Assembly: GCF_900659635.1 (NCBI RefSeq)
Contig: NZ_CAACVB010000037.1
Location: 1 to 47,454, forward strand
From: Actinomadura roseirufa
GTDB taxonomy: Bacteria; Actinomycetota; Actinomycetes; Streptosporangiales; Streptosporangiaceae
Length of the DNA stretch: 47,454 nt
Direction: 5' to 3'
Shown here: positions 1-7,123 of the stretch, in pieces
Position numbering within the stretch: position 1 is the first letter of the stretch
How the letters are laid out: each line of letters starts with the position of its first letter
The notes under the pieces: generated by a model
What the model was told of the DNA's origin: nothing
The model's input: the letters and a program-made list of their open reading frames with translations, nothing else
Databases searched by the model: none
Position numbers and translations under genes: made by a program

Positions 1-535
1 CCTGGCGGACCTGCCGGGCGGCCTCCCGGCGGGCCTCCTTGAGCGTGGCGGCGGCCTCGCGGCGCAGCGCCTTGGCCTCGGCGCCGCCGCGGATGCGCGT
101 CTCACGCGCCTGCCGCCGCAGCTCGGCCAGCCGCGGCTGACGGCGCGGCTCCCCGGCCACCATGAGCAGCGCGCCGAACAGTCCCGCGTTCTTGAGCAGG
201 TGGGAGCGCTCGTTCGCGCGGCGCTCCGGGTCGTCCTCGGTCCAGTACCGGTGCTCGGTCGCCAGCGCGGGCACCAGCTGCGCGGCGAGCAGCAGCGTCG
301 TCAGCCGCCGCAGCCGCCCGGTGAGCAGCAGCGCGCCGGTACCGAGACTGAGGGCGCCCTCGATGCGGACGAGCGTCTCGGGGTCCTTCGGCAGCCACTC
401 GACGCGGTCGGCCAGCGGCTTGACTCCCGGGCCGACCCGCTCGGCGCGCTCGCTCGGATCGCGGAGCGAATCCAGCCCGATCATGATGTAGGGGGCCGCC
501 ACGAAGGGGCGGGCCAGGGTGGTGATGGGTCGCAT
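1..535 (-). CDS. DoxX family membrane protein, C-terminus cut by window edge
   Basis: Reading leftward from an ATG at 535, an open frame runs off the window start (about 178 codons visible). It begins MRPITTLARPFVAAPYIMIG, followed by a Pro/Asp-rich loop, a segment LVRIEGALSLGTGALLLTG, a third hydrophobic stretch LLLAAQLVPALA, and a hydrophilic Arg/Ala/Glu-rich tail. This arrangement of short membrane spans with a loop ending in a WTEDDPERRANE-type motif matches actinobacterial DoxX proteins. DoxX proteins are integral membrane proteins; some act with SseA/SodA in thiol and oxidative-stress defence, but that role is not shown here. The gene is divergent from the SRAP gene, with only about 50 bp between the two starts. 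The charged tail is probably cytoplasmic and helical. Confidence 0.8.
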   Translation of the reverse strand, partial: MRPITTLARPFVAAPYIMIGLDSLRDPSERAERVGPGVKPLADRVEWLPKDPETLVRIEGALSLGTGALLLTGRLRRLTTLLLAAQLVPALATEHRYWTEDDPERRANERSHLLKNAGLFGALLMVAGEPRRQPRLAELRRQARETRIRGGAEAKALRREAAATLKEARREAARQVRQ

Positions 536-586
536 GACCGGCTACATGCCCACCGCGCCGCGCCTCAAGCGGGCAGGATGGGAACC

Positions 587-1393
587 ATGTGCGGTCGATA
601 TGCCACCACCCGGGCGCGTCAGGAACTGCTGGACGAGTTCCAGGTGCAGACGGACGCCGTCGAGGCCGATCTCGAGCCCGACTACAACGTCGCACCCACC
701 AAACAGGTCCCCGCCGTGCTCACGCGGCGCCCGAAGGACGCCCCGGAGGAGGAGGCCGCCGTCCGGCAGCTCCGGACGCTGAGATGGGGCCTCGTGCCGT
801 CCTGGGCGAAGGACCTGTCGATCGGCTCCCGCATGATCAACGCGCGGGTGGAGACGGTGCACGAGAAGCCGTCCTACCGCCGGGCCTTCGCCAAGCGCCG
901 GTGCCTGCTGCCGGCCGACGGCTACTTCGAGTGGTACACCCTCCAGTCCTCCGGCGATTCCCCCGGCGGGGACGCCGCCGACCCGGCCGGGCCCCGCAAG
1001 AAGAGCGGGAAGCCGCAGAAGCAGCCGTTCTTCATCCGCCCGAAGGACGAGGCGCTCATGGCGATCGCCGGGCTGTACGAACTGTGGAAGTCCGCCGAGG
1101 ACGAGTGGGTGTGGACCTGCACGGTGATCACCACCGAGGCGCCCGACGACCTCGGCCGCATCCACGACCGGATGCCCATGGTCGTCGAACCGGACCGCTG
1201 GGACGCCTGGCTCGACCCCGCGCTCACCGACACCGACCTCGTGCGGGGCCTGCTGGTTCCCGCGATGGCCGGGACGATGGACGCCTATCCCGTCTCAAAG
1301 GCCGTCAACAACGTGAAAAACAACGGGCCTCAGCTCATAGAACCCGCGGCGAACGGGGATAGTCCGGGGGACCATTCCGACGCCTTGTTCTGA
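587..1393 (+). CDS. SOS response-associated peptidase (SRAP, YedK/HMCES family)
   Basis: The product is 268 aa beginning MCGRY. After removal of Met, the exposed Cys2 is the family's catalytic nucleophile, which forms a thiazolidine crosslink with abasic sites in single-stranded DNA. The family blocks are present: DYNVAPTKQVPAVL, LRWGLVPSWAKD, INARVET, a ADGYFEW block with the conserved Glu, and GRIHDRMPMVV with the conserved His. The ATG at 587 is chosen because Cys must be residue 2; upstream in-frame extensions would bury it. The length fits the family (about 220-270 aa), with a Gly/Pro/Lys-rich insert around residues 120-145 after the FEW motif. An SRAP gene also sits near the SigH/SigR locus in mycobacteria (from memory). 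Confidence 0.95.
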   Translation: MCGRYATTRARQELLDEFQVQTDAVEADLEPDYNVAPTKQVPAVLTRRPKDAPEEEAAVRQLRTLRWGLVPSWAKDLSIGSRMINARVETVHEKPSYRRAFAKRRCLLPADGYFEWYTLQSSGDSPGGDAADPAGPRKKSGKPQKQPFFIRPKDEALMAIAGLYELWKSAEDEWVWTCTVITTEAPDDLGRIHDRMPMVVEPDRWDAWLDPALTDTDLVRGLLVPAMAGTMDAYPVSKAVNNVKNNGPQLIEPAANGDSPGDHSDALF

Positions 1394-1461
1394 CCGCCTC
1401 CGCGGCGGCCGGACGCACGCCCCCCCATGCCCGGGGTTCACCGGGAGGAGTTCGGAGCACC

Positions 1462-1794
1462 GTGGACACCGCCGCCGCCCGTGCCCGCCTCGAGACCATG
1501 CTGGACGATCTGGACCGCTCCATCGCGATCCTCCGGGGCGAGCGCCCCGGCCGCGACGACTCGGCCGCCGACGCCGGCTCGGGTCTCACCGACAGCGACC
1601 GCGTGGAGGCGGCGCTGGACTCGCTGGAGCGGCACCGCCGCGCCGTCGCCGCCGCCCTGGACCGGGTCTCGGCGGGTACGTACGGGCGCTGCCTCGGCTG
1701 CGGAAGGCCCGTCCCGGAAGGGCGCCTCGAAGCCCGCCCCTTCGCCGCCCGCTGCCTGACCTGCCAGGCGGCGCACGACCGCGCCGCCCGCTGA
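1462..1794 (+). CDS. TraR/DksA-type C4 zinc-finger protein
   Basis: A 110-aa protein starting at a GTG, with a GGGAGGAG ribosome-binding site about 12 nt upstream. The first two thirds are an Asp/Arg/Glu-rich helical region resembling the DksA coiled coil. The C-terminal third carries the C4 zinc finger GRCLGCGRPVPEGRLEARP followed by RCLTCQAAH, with the typical CxxC-N17-18-CxxC spacing. Such proteins bind the RNA polymerase secondary channel or act as small regulators; the target here is unknown. It follows the SRAP gene on the same strand by about 70 bp and may be co-transcribed. It is shorter than E. coli DksA but normal for actinobacterial TraR/DksA family members. Confidence 0.9.
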   Translation: MDTAAARARLETMLDDLDRSIAILRGERPGRDDSAADAGSGLTDSDRVEAALDSLERHRRAVAAALDRVSAGTYGRCLGCGRPVPEGRLEARPFAARCLTCQAAHDRAAR

Positions 1795-1839
1795 TCCCGC
1801 GCGGCGGGGCCGGGCGCCCGTGCGGCGAGGGCCGGCGGG

Positions 1840-2892
1840 TCAGGGGGAGACCCGGCGGGCGCTGGCCAGCAGGTGCATGCCCAGCGACTCGTCGCCGGGC
1901 ACGGCGTTGAGCTCGGTGCGCACCAGCCGGGCCAGCGCGTCGGGCGAGTCGGCGAGGACGTGCTCGACGGTCGAGGGCGACAGCGCCGTCCGCGGCCTGA
2001 TCCACTCGACCTCCAGGCCCACGTCGGTGAGCAGCTCGCGGAGCTGCTCGGCCCAGAAGCAGCGGGTGATCGTGCCGTCCGGCCAGGGCACCAGCACGAC
2101 CTCGGCGCTCGGCACGTCCGACAGGTGCGCCCAGTAGTTCTGCTCGGCCAGCAGCGCCAGGCCGAGGGTCAGCGAGTCCACGCAGAGCAGGACCCGGCCG
2201 CCGGGCCGCAGCACCCGGGCGATCTCGCCGACCGTCGACTCGGTCGCCAGGTGACGGGAGAGCACCCGGTCGTCGGCGACGACCGCGTCCACGCACGCGT
2301 CGCCGAGGAAGGGCAGCGCCGACGAGTCGCCGACCACGGGGATCGTCTCCCGCGCGCCCCGCTCCCGCCTCCCGGCGTCCCCCATCCGCTCGCCCGCGGC
2401 CCGCCCGTTCCCGGTACCCCCTTGCCCCGCGCCCCCTTGTCCCGCGTCGCCGTCCCCGCCCCCGTTCTCTGCGCCCTGCCTCTCCGTGCTCTGCCTCTCC
2501 GTGCCCGGCCTCTCCGTGCCCGGCCTCTCCGTGCCCGGCCTCTCCGTGCTCTGCCTCTCCGTGCTCCCGTTCTCCAGGCCCCCGCCCACCGGGCGTCCCT
2601 TCGCGGACTTGCCGTCCCCGAGGCGGCCGGGGGCCCGGCGCTCCAGCATCGGGTCGCGGACCTCGATCACCGTGTGGCCGGCCGCGGCCGTCCGCCGGGC
2701 GCTGCGGCCGCCGCCGCCCGAGATGTCCAGCACACGCGACGGCCGCCGCGGCAGCCACCGCGCGAGCTGGGCGTCGGCCACGGCCCAGTAGAACGTCCAA
2801 TAGCGCGCCAATGTGTCCCCGGCCCCCTCGGCGGGGGCATCGCGCAGGCTGGCGATGGTGGGCTCGGGAGGTCGCGCCGGCACCGGTAGCAA
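1840..2892 (-). CDS. Class I SAM-dependent methyltransferase with low-complexity insert
   Basis: 350 aa from a TTG start. The TTG is chosen because AGGAG lies 7 nt upstream, while no ATG or GTG in frame has such a site. Motif I of the Rossmann methyltransferase fold is [13 protein letters not shown] (around residue 55), with later strands [30 protein letters not shown] and a C-terminal [14 protein letters not shown]. Between the second strand (VIEVRDPML) and the DSSALPFL motif lies a roughly 80-residue hydrophilic, Gly/Glu/Arg/Thr-rich insert containing six pentapeptide repeats. The acceptor substrate is unknown. The gene is divergent from sigR, so the 206-bp gap holds both promoters. A family member without the insert would be about 265 aa. 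Confidence 0.85.
   Translation of the reverse strand: MLPVPARPPEPTIASLRDAPAEGAGDTLARYWTFYWAVADAQLARWLPRRPSRVLDISGGGGRSARRTAAAGHTVIEVRDPMLERRAPGRLGDGKSAKGRPVGGGLENGSTERQSTERPGTERPGTERPGTERQSTERQGAENGGGDGDAGQGGAGQGGTGNGRAAGERMGDAGRRERGARETIPVVGDSSALPFLGDACVDAVVADDRVLSRHLATESTVGEIARVLRPGGRVLLCVDSLTLGLALLAEQNYWAHLSDVPSAEVVLVPWPDGTITRCFWAEQLRELLTDVGLEVEWIRPRTALSPSTVEHVLADSPDALARLVRTELNAVPGDESLGMHLLASARRVSP
2476..2565. repeat. 15-bp tandem repeat (minisatellite), six units, in frame
   Basis: Six consecutive 15-bp units with core CGGCCTCTCCGTGCC or CTGCCTCTCCGTGCC/T run without interruption. They differ at two positions only (second base G/T and last base C/T). On the minus strand each unit encodes a pentapeptide of the STERQ / STERP / GTERP series, residues about 110-139 of the methyltransferase. 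Because 15 is a multiple of three, copy-number change would lengthen or shorten the insert without breaking the frame. Confidence 0.95.
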
Positions 2893-3032
2893 CGGTTTGC
2901 TCCTGTTCTCGCCATGTATGTGACTTCCTTCCCCGCCAGGCCCCGGTCATCACCCTGCGTACAGGCCGTGGGGAGGTGATCCCGTGCTGGAGGGAACGTG
3001 CCGGAACCTTTCCCGCACGACCCTCCCCGTCG

Positions 3033-3059
3033 GGGAATCGGCGGGCGCGTCCCGGCGTT
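3033..3059 (+). promoter_or_regulatory. SigR-type promoter, GGGAAT-N18-GTT
   Basis: GGGAAT at 3033-3038 is followed after exactly 18 nt by GTT at 3057-3059, the consensus for SigR (S. coelicolor) and SigH (M. tuberculosis) promoters. Transcription from here would start near 3066, about 33 nt before the ATG at 3099. It therefore fits positive autoregulation of sigR-rsrA and production of the long SigR form. Confidence 0.8.
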
Positions 3060-3098
3060 GCACCGTCTCACAGCCAAGTACAGCGGAGGTGCAGGCCG

Positions 3099-3851
3099 AT
3101 GACCACAGCCGTTGCCGATCACCGGCGGGACGCCGGGGCGGCGGCGTCCCCCGGCGACGTGCGGGGCCCTGCCCGCGTGAGCGGGCCGCGCGGACCGATA
3201 TCGTCTGTGGGGTACGACGCCGCCGGCGTCGCCACAGCCAAGGGGGTGGGTCAGGTACCGGGCACCGCGGAGACCGTGGAGCAGCGCCAGGAGCGCTTCC
3301 AGCGCGACGTGCTCCCGTTCTTGGACCAGCTGTACTCGGCCGCGCTGCGCATGACGCGCAATCCGGCGGACGCCGAAGATCTCGTGCAGGAGACCTTCGC
3401 GAAGGCGTTCGCGTCCTTCCACCAGTTCAAGGAAGGCACCAACCTCAAGGCGTGGCTCTACCGCATCCTGACCAACACGTTCATCAACTCCTACCGCAAA
3501 CGGCAGCGGCAGCCCCAGCAGTCGGCCACGGAGGAGATCGAGGACTGGCAGCTCGCCCGCGCCGAGTCGCACACCTCCAGCGGCCTGAAGTCGGCCGAGG
3601 CCGAGGCGCTGGAGCATCTGCCCGACTCCGACGTGAAGAGGGCGCTGCAGGAGCTTCCGGAGGAGTTCCGCATCGCGGTGTATCTCGCGGACGTCGAGGG
3701 TTTCGCCTACAAGGAGATCGCCGAGATCATGGGCACGCCCATCGGCACGGTGATGTCGCGGCTGCACCGCGGCCGCCGGCAGCTTCGCGGCATGCTGGAG
3801 GACTACGCCCGTGACCGCGGTCTCACGCGCGCGAGCGGGGGTCCGGCATGA
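3099..3851 (+). CDS. sigR: ECF sigma factor SigR (thiol-oxidative stress)
   Basis: 250 aa from ATG 3099, which has GGAGGT 8 nt upstream. Region 2 is present ([49 protein letters not shown]) and region 4 near the C-terminus ([36 protein letters not shown]). In the family SigR directs RNA polymerase to thioredoxin, mycothiol and proteolysis genes during disulfide stress. About 49-67 residues of Ala/Gly-rich N-terminal extension precede region 2. An internal in-frame GTG at 3246 ([11 protein letters not shown]) could give a short form, as with the stable sigma-R and unstable sigma-R' of S. coelicolor. The gene is followed by its anti-sigma partner, 86 bp downstream. Confidence 0.95.
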   Translation: MTTAVADHRRDAGAAASPGDVRGPARVSGPRGPISSVGYDAAGVATAKGVGQVPGTAETVEQRQERFQRDVLPFLDQLYSAALRMTRNPADAEDLVQETFAKAFASFHQFKEGTNLKAWLYRILTNTFINSYRKRQRQPQQSATEEIEDWQLARAESHTSSGLKSAEAEALEHLPDSDVKRALQELPEEFRIAVYLADVEGFAYKEIAEIMGTPIGTVMSRLHRGRRQLRGMLEDYARDRGLTRASGGPA

Positions 3852-3937
3852 ACCGGGCCCGTCTCCGCCGCGCCGAGCCAAGCGACCGGCCGTTCACCGC
3901 GCGCGCCCACGCGGTGACCGAGAAGGGTGAGTGAGCC

Positions 3938-4243
3938 ATGAGCTGTGGCAACCACCATGAGACCCCGTGCGACGAGGTACTGGCGCGGGTCTACACCTAC
4001 CTCGACGGCGAACTCGACCAGGGGGGCTGCGGCGAGGTGCGCGAGCACCTCGACGAATGCGGGCCCTGCCTGCGCGAGTACGGGCTCGAGGAGGCCGTCA
4101 AGAAGCTCGTCGGGAAGTGCTGCAGCCGCGAGCACGCGCCGGAGGACCTGCGCGGCAAGGTCCTCGGCCGCATCGAGGAGATCTGCGGCGAGATCAAGGC
4201 CAAGGGCGGCGCGGGCGCCGCGGGGAGATCCGAGCCGGTCTGA
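3938..4243 (+). CDS. rsrA: Zinc-binding redox-sensitive anti-sigma factor RsrA
   Basis: 101 aa. Seven cysteines sit at positions 3, 11, 31, 41, 44, 61 and 62, with His37; as far as I recall this is exactly the S. coelicolor RsrA pattern. The core HxxxCxxC (HLDECGPC) of the ZAS family is at 37-44 and, with Cys11, would bind zinc. In the family, oxidation makes a disulfide between a zinc-ligand cysteine pair, releases zinc, and frees SigR. Start ATG 3938 follows an AAGGGTGAG site. The second gene of the sigR operon, its level should rise with SigR under the autoregulated promoter, giving negative feedback. Confidence 0.96.
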   Translation: MSCGNHHETPCDEVLARVYTYLDGELDQGGCGEVREHLDECGPCLREYGLEEAVKKLVGKCCSREHAPEDLRGKVLGRIEEICGEIKAKGGAGAAGRSEPV

Positions 4244-4339
4244 CCGGCCGGCCGCTTCCAGCGGGAGCCGGGCTCCGCGCCGTTGGCGCCGCGGGTGAGG
4301 GGCACGGCCCGCCGGAGCCCGCCTCGATATCGTGCTGAG

Positions 4340-5269
4340 GTGCTCGCACTCGTCACCGGCGCGGCCGGTTTCATCGGATCCCATCTCGTCGACCGGCTCG
4401 TCGCCGACGGTCACGAGGTCGTCGGCGTGGACGACCTGTCCTCGGGCCGCAACGTCCGGCCCGGCGTCGAGCTGTGGCGGATGGACGTGGCCGACCCGGC
4501 GCTCGCCGGGCGCGCGGCCCGGCTGCGTCCCGAGGTCGTCTGCCATCTGGCGGCCCAGGTGAGCGTGCGGGCCAGCGTGCAGGACCCGCTGCACGACGCG
4601 CGCGTGAACGTCCTCGGCACCGCGAACGTGCTGGAGGCGGCGCGGGCGGCGGGCGCCCGCAAGGTCGTGTTCACCTCCAGCTGCGCGGTGTACGGGGTGC
4701 CCGACGCGCTGCCCGTCCCGCCGGACGCGGAGCTGCGGCCCGCCTCGCCCTACGCGGCGTCGAAGGTCGCCGGCGAGATGTACGCGCGGATGTACCGGGA
4801 CCTGCACGGCGTCGACTTCACCACGCTGACGCTCGCCAACGTCTACGGGCCGAGGCAGACCCCCGAGGGCGAGGCCGGCGTCATCGCGATCTTCACCGAC
4901 GCGCTGCTGGCCGGGCGGCCGACACGGGTGTTCGGGGACGGCCGGCAGACCCGCGACTACGTCCACGTGCGGGACGTGGTGGACGCGTTCGCCCGCGCCG
5001 CCGGCGACGCGGGCGGCGGGCGGCGGTTCAACGTGGGCACCGGGCTGCAGACCACCGACCGGGACCTGCACACGCTCGTCGCGGCGGCGGCGGGCGCGCC
5101 GGACGAGCCGGAGGCCGCCCCGCCGCGGCTCGGCGACCTCCCCGCGATGGCGGTCGACCCGGAACCGACCCGCGCGGGGCTCGGCTGGGCGCCCGCCGTG
5201 CCGCTCGGCGAAGGACTCGCCGACACGGTCGCCTGGGCCCGGGAACGGAACGCCGCCGCGGCCCGTTGA
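4340..5269 (+). CDS. NAD-dependent epimerase/dehydratase (GalE-like extended SDR)
   Basis: 309 aa beginning VLALVTGAAGFIGSHLVDRL, where TGxxGFIG is the NAD-binding signature. The catalytic triad is visible as SSCAVYG (Ser/Thr) and YAASKVAGE (YxxxK). Downstream blocks such as LANVYGPRQ, DGRQTRDYVHVRDVVDA and FNVGTG are characteristic of UDP-glucose 4-epimerases and related sugar-nucleotide enzymes. Start GTG 4340 is chosen because the Rossmann strand begins immediately; longer starts add only an Arg/Pro-rich stretch. It lies 96 bp downstream of rsrA on the same strand. The exact sugar substrate cannot be assigned. Confidence 0.85.
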   Translation: MLALVTGAAGFIGSHLVDRLVADGHEVVGVDDLSSGRNVRPGVELWRMDVADPALAGRAARLRPEVVCHLAAQVSVRASVQDPLHDARVNVLGTANVLEAARAAGARKVVFTSSCAVYGVPDALPVPPDAELRPASPYAASKVAGEMYARMYRDLHGVDFTTLTLANVYGPRQTPEGEAGVIAIFTDALLAGRPTRVFGDGRQTRDYVHVRDVVDAFARAAGDAGGGRRFNVGTGLQTTDRDLHTLVAAAAGAPDEPEAAPPRLGDLPAMAVDPEPTRAGLGWAPAVPLGEGLADTVAWARERNAAAAR

Positions 5270-5325
5270 AAACGCGCGGCGAGCCTTTTGCGTTCCGATT
5301 CTGACAACTTTAGTGACTCGGCCGG

Positions 5326-5354
5326 CGATGCACGTGCATTGCTTCCGTGCATCG
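5326..5354. promoter_or_regulatory. Inverted repeat with embedded 12-bp palindrome
   Basis: CGATGCACG (5326-5334) and CGTGCATCG (5346-5354) are perfect 9-bp arms separated by 11 nt. Within it, ATGCACGTGCAT (5328-5339) is itself a perfect palindrome, so there are three GTGCAT half-sites in 29 bp. It could be a terminator for the epimerase gene or, more likely given the three half-sites, an operator. Confidence 0.5.
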
Positions 5355-5365
5355 CGAGTGTGCGC

Positions 5366-5379
5366 TTACTCAGCGTGCC
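5366..5379. promoter_or_regulatory. BldD-like box
   Basis: TTACTCAGCGTGCC matches the published BldD consensus (nTnAC(C/T)C(A/T)GnGTnAn) at all fixed positions but the last A. BldD is the c-di-GMP-dependent developmental repressor of actinomycetes, and the first downstream protein genes encode HD-GYP-type proteins. One short near-match has limited weight. Confidence 0.35.
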
Positions 5380-5617
5380 TTTAACGGCGGGAATTGATCA
5401 CGCGAGGTGACGATCGGTTCACGCTTTGCTCACGATTCCCCGCACGCCTGTGTGACCAGGGCCGCGCGCGTTACCCTTGTGCGGAAATCAGCGACGGGAG
5501 CAAGTGCAGGCCCCGGAAATCGGGGTATGTGCTCGCCCGGGAGGTCGGGGCCGCACCGGTCCCGGCGGCCGGCCATGCGGCCGGCGGCCCGGTCACGCGG
5601 GGGGAGGTCAAGGAGCC

Positions 5618-5713
5618 ATGCTCGAGCGTGAGACGCCGGCCGTGACCGACCGGCGCGCCTACGCCTCGGCGTCGTCGTCGCTGATGATGGCCAAGGGCGT
5701 GTCCTGGGTCTAG
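5618..5713 (+). CDS. Small ORF, 31 aa, unknown function
   Basis: ATG 5618 to TAG 5713. It is preceded by GGGGAGGTCAAGGAGCC, a double, near-ideal Shine-Dalgarno sequence with AAGGAG about 5 nt before the ATG. The peptide begins MLERETPAVTDRRAYAS and ends SSSLMMAKGVSWV, so it has a charged N-terminal half and a small/hydrophobic C-terminal half. It ends 63 bp before the HD-GYP gene. I do not recognise the family. It may be a leader peptide or an independent small protein; the strength of the ribosome-binding site is the main argument that it is translated. Confidence 0.5.
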   Translation: MLERETPAVTDRRAYASASSSLMMAKGVSWV

Positions 5714-5776
5714 TGCCGCGAGGCACGACCGATCCCGGCGGCGGCCCGCTCATTCGTCTCTCCCGAGGGGGCGGCA

Positions 5777-7123
5777 ATGCGTGGACTACCTCCTGCTGCC
5801 TGGGCGTACGTCTGCGGTGTGGTGGCCGTCGCGGCCGGCCTCATCGCCACGTCGTCCTTCGCGGAGCTGGACTGGACCAAGCTGGTCGTGCTGGCCCTGC
5901 TCTTTCTCGTCTGTGACTCGGCGCCGGCCCGGCTCAACGTCGAGCGCGCGCGGGTCTCGCTCAGCTTCGCCGCGAGCCTGGCCTCGGTGGTGCTGCTCGG
6001 GCCGCCCGGCGCCGCGCTGCTCGGCATCTGCGCCGTCGTCACCGGGCAGCGCTTCTTCGCCCCGGTCAAGCGGATCTTCAACGGCGCGCAGCTCGCGCTG
6101 AGCGGCTTCATCGCCGGAACCGTCTTCGACCTGCTCGGCGGCCGTGAGTTCAAGCCCGAGCAGGCGCGCTGGGTGGAGGACGTCACCGGCCCGTTCCTCG
6201 GCGCCCTCGTCACCTTCGTGGTGGTGAACCTGACCCTGATGGCGGGCGTGCTGCTGCTGAGCCGGCAGGCGACGCCCCGCGAGCTGCTGCACGAGAGCGG
6301 CCAGCTCGCCTTCGGCTGCCTCGGGTACGGCATGGTCGGGCTGCTGATCGCGGGGCTGTGGCCGCGCGTCGGGCCGTTCGCGGCCGTGCTGGTGCTGCTG
6401 CCGCTGTTCATCGCCCGGTGGGCGCTGGAGCAGGCGCACGCCCAGCAGCAGGCGCACGCCGCCACCCTCGCCGCGCTGTGCCAGGCCGTCGAGACCAAGG
6501 ACTTCTATACCCGCGGGCACTCCGAGCGGGTCTCCCGCGGCTCGGTGATGATCGCCCAGGAGATCGGGATGCGCGCCGACCGGGTCGAGGCGATCCGGTA
6601 CGCCGGGATGCTCCACGACGTCGGCAAGCTCGGCGTCCCCACCAAGGTGCTGCAGAAGAACGGGCCGATGACCGAGGAGGAGTTCGCCGCGATCCAGCTG
6701 CACCCGATGCGCGGGCTGGAGATCGTCCGTGAGATCGGCTTCCTGGACGAGGCGCTCGCCGGGATCATGCACCACCACGAGAAGATGAACGGCCGCGGCT
6801 ACCCGATGGGCCTGGCCGGCGACGAGATCCCCGAGTTCGCCCGCGTCATCTCCGTCGCGGACGCGTTCGACTCGATGACCTCCACCCGCTCCTACCGGCC
6901 GGCCCGCAGCATCGAGGAGGCCGTGCGGGAGCTGCGCCGCGGCATGGGCGACCACTTCGACCCGGCGATGGTCGAGGCGTTCCTGTGCGCGCTCGAACGC
7001 GACGGCTGGGAGCCGCCCGACCCGGTGGTGCTGCCCGACGACGACGTCGTCGAGACCACCCAGCAGGACCACGACGACCCGAGCGCGCCCCTCAAGGTCG
7101 CCGGCGACGAAGTACGGCGGTGA
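5777..7123 (+). CDS. Membrane-anchored HD-GYP domain protein, likely c-di-GMP phosphodiesterase-type
   Basis: 448 aa, ATG preceded by GAGGGGG. The N-terminal half has about 6-8 hydrophobic segments (for example WAYVCGVVAVAAGLIATSS, FLGALVTFVVVNLTLMAG). The C-terminal half is a complete HD-GYP domain: GHSERVSRGSVMIA, MLHDVGKLGVP (HD plus Lys), HHHEKMNGRGYP (second metal ligands and the GYP signature), and SVADAFDSMTSTRSYRPA. In the family these domains hydrolyse cyclic di-GMP or related cyclic dinucleotides. All metal-ligand motifs are intact, so it is predicted active. An acidic, low-complexity tail follows. The stop overlaps the next gene's start. Confidence 0.9.
   Translation: MRGLPPAAWAYVCGVVAVAAGLIATSSFAELDWTKLVVLALLFLVCDSAPARLNVERARVSLSFAASLASVVLLGPPGAALLGICAVVTGQRFFAPVKRIFNGAQLALSGFIAGTVFDLLGGREFKPEQARWVEDVTGPFLGALVTFVVVNLTLMAGVLLLSRQATPRELLHESGQLAFGCLGYGMVGLLIAGLWPRVGPFAAVLVLLPLFIARWALEQAHAQQQAHAATLAALCQAVETKDFYTRGHSERVSRGSVMIAQEIGMRADRVEAIRYAGMLHDVGKLGVPTKVLQKNGPMTEEEFAAIQLHPMRGLEIVREIGFLDEALAGIMHHHEKMNGRGYPMGLAGDEIPEFARVISVADAFDSMTSTRSYRPARSIEEAVRELRRGMGDHFDPAMVEAFLCALERDGWEPPDPVVLPDDDVVETTQQDHDDPSAPLKVAGDEVRR

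Larger units (their letters stand above)
5270..5617. other. Gap of 348 bp upstream of the small ORF and HD-GYP genes
   Basis: No convincing coding frame. It contains a 9-bp-arm inverted repeat at 5326-5354 with an embedded 12-bp palindrome, a BldD-like box at 5366-5379, a CCCCGG/CCGGGG-type hairpin near 5511-5525, and a second GC-rich inverted repeat (CGGCCGGCCATGCGGCCGG) near 5569-5587. Its lower GC content between about 5290 and 5480 suggests promoter DNA. I do not recognise a known riboswitch class. Confidence 0.5.

Noticed and set aside
2476..2565. CRISPR array
   Set aside because: The 15-bp units have no spacers and lie inside a coding frame; there are no cas genes.
1586..2953. Longer minus-strand frame covering the methyltransferase
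   Set aside because: Out of frame with the methyltransferase motifs; its sequence is Arg/Gly-rich and repetitive as expected from high GC content.
5270..5617. Known riboswitch before the HD-GYP genes
   Set aside because: I compared it by eye with the ydaO (c-di-AMP) and cobalamin patterns I know and saw no conserved core; only hairpins are visible.
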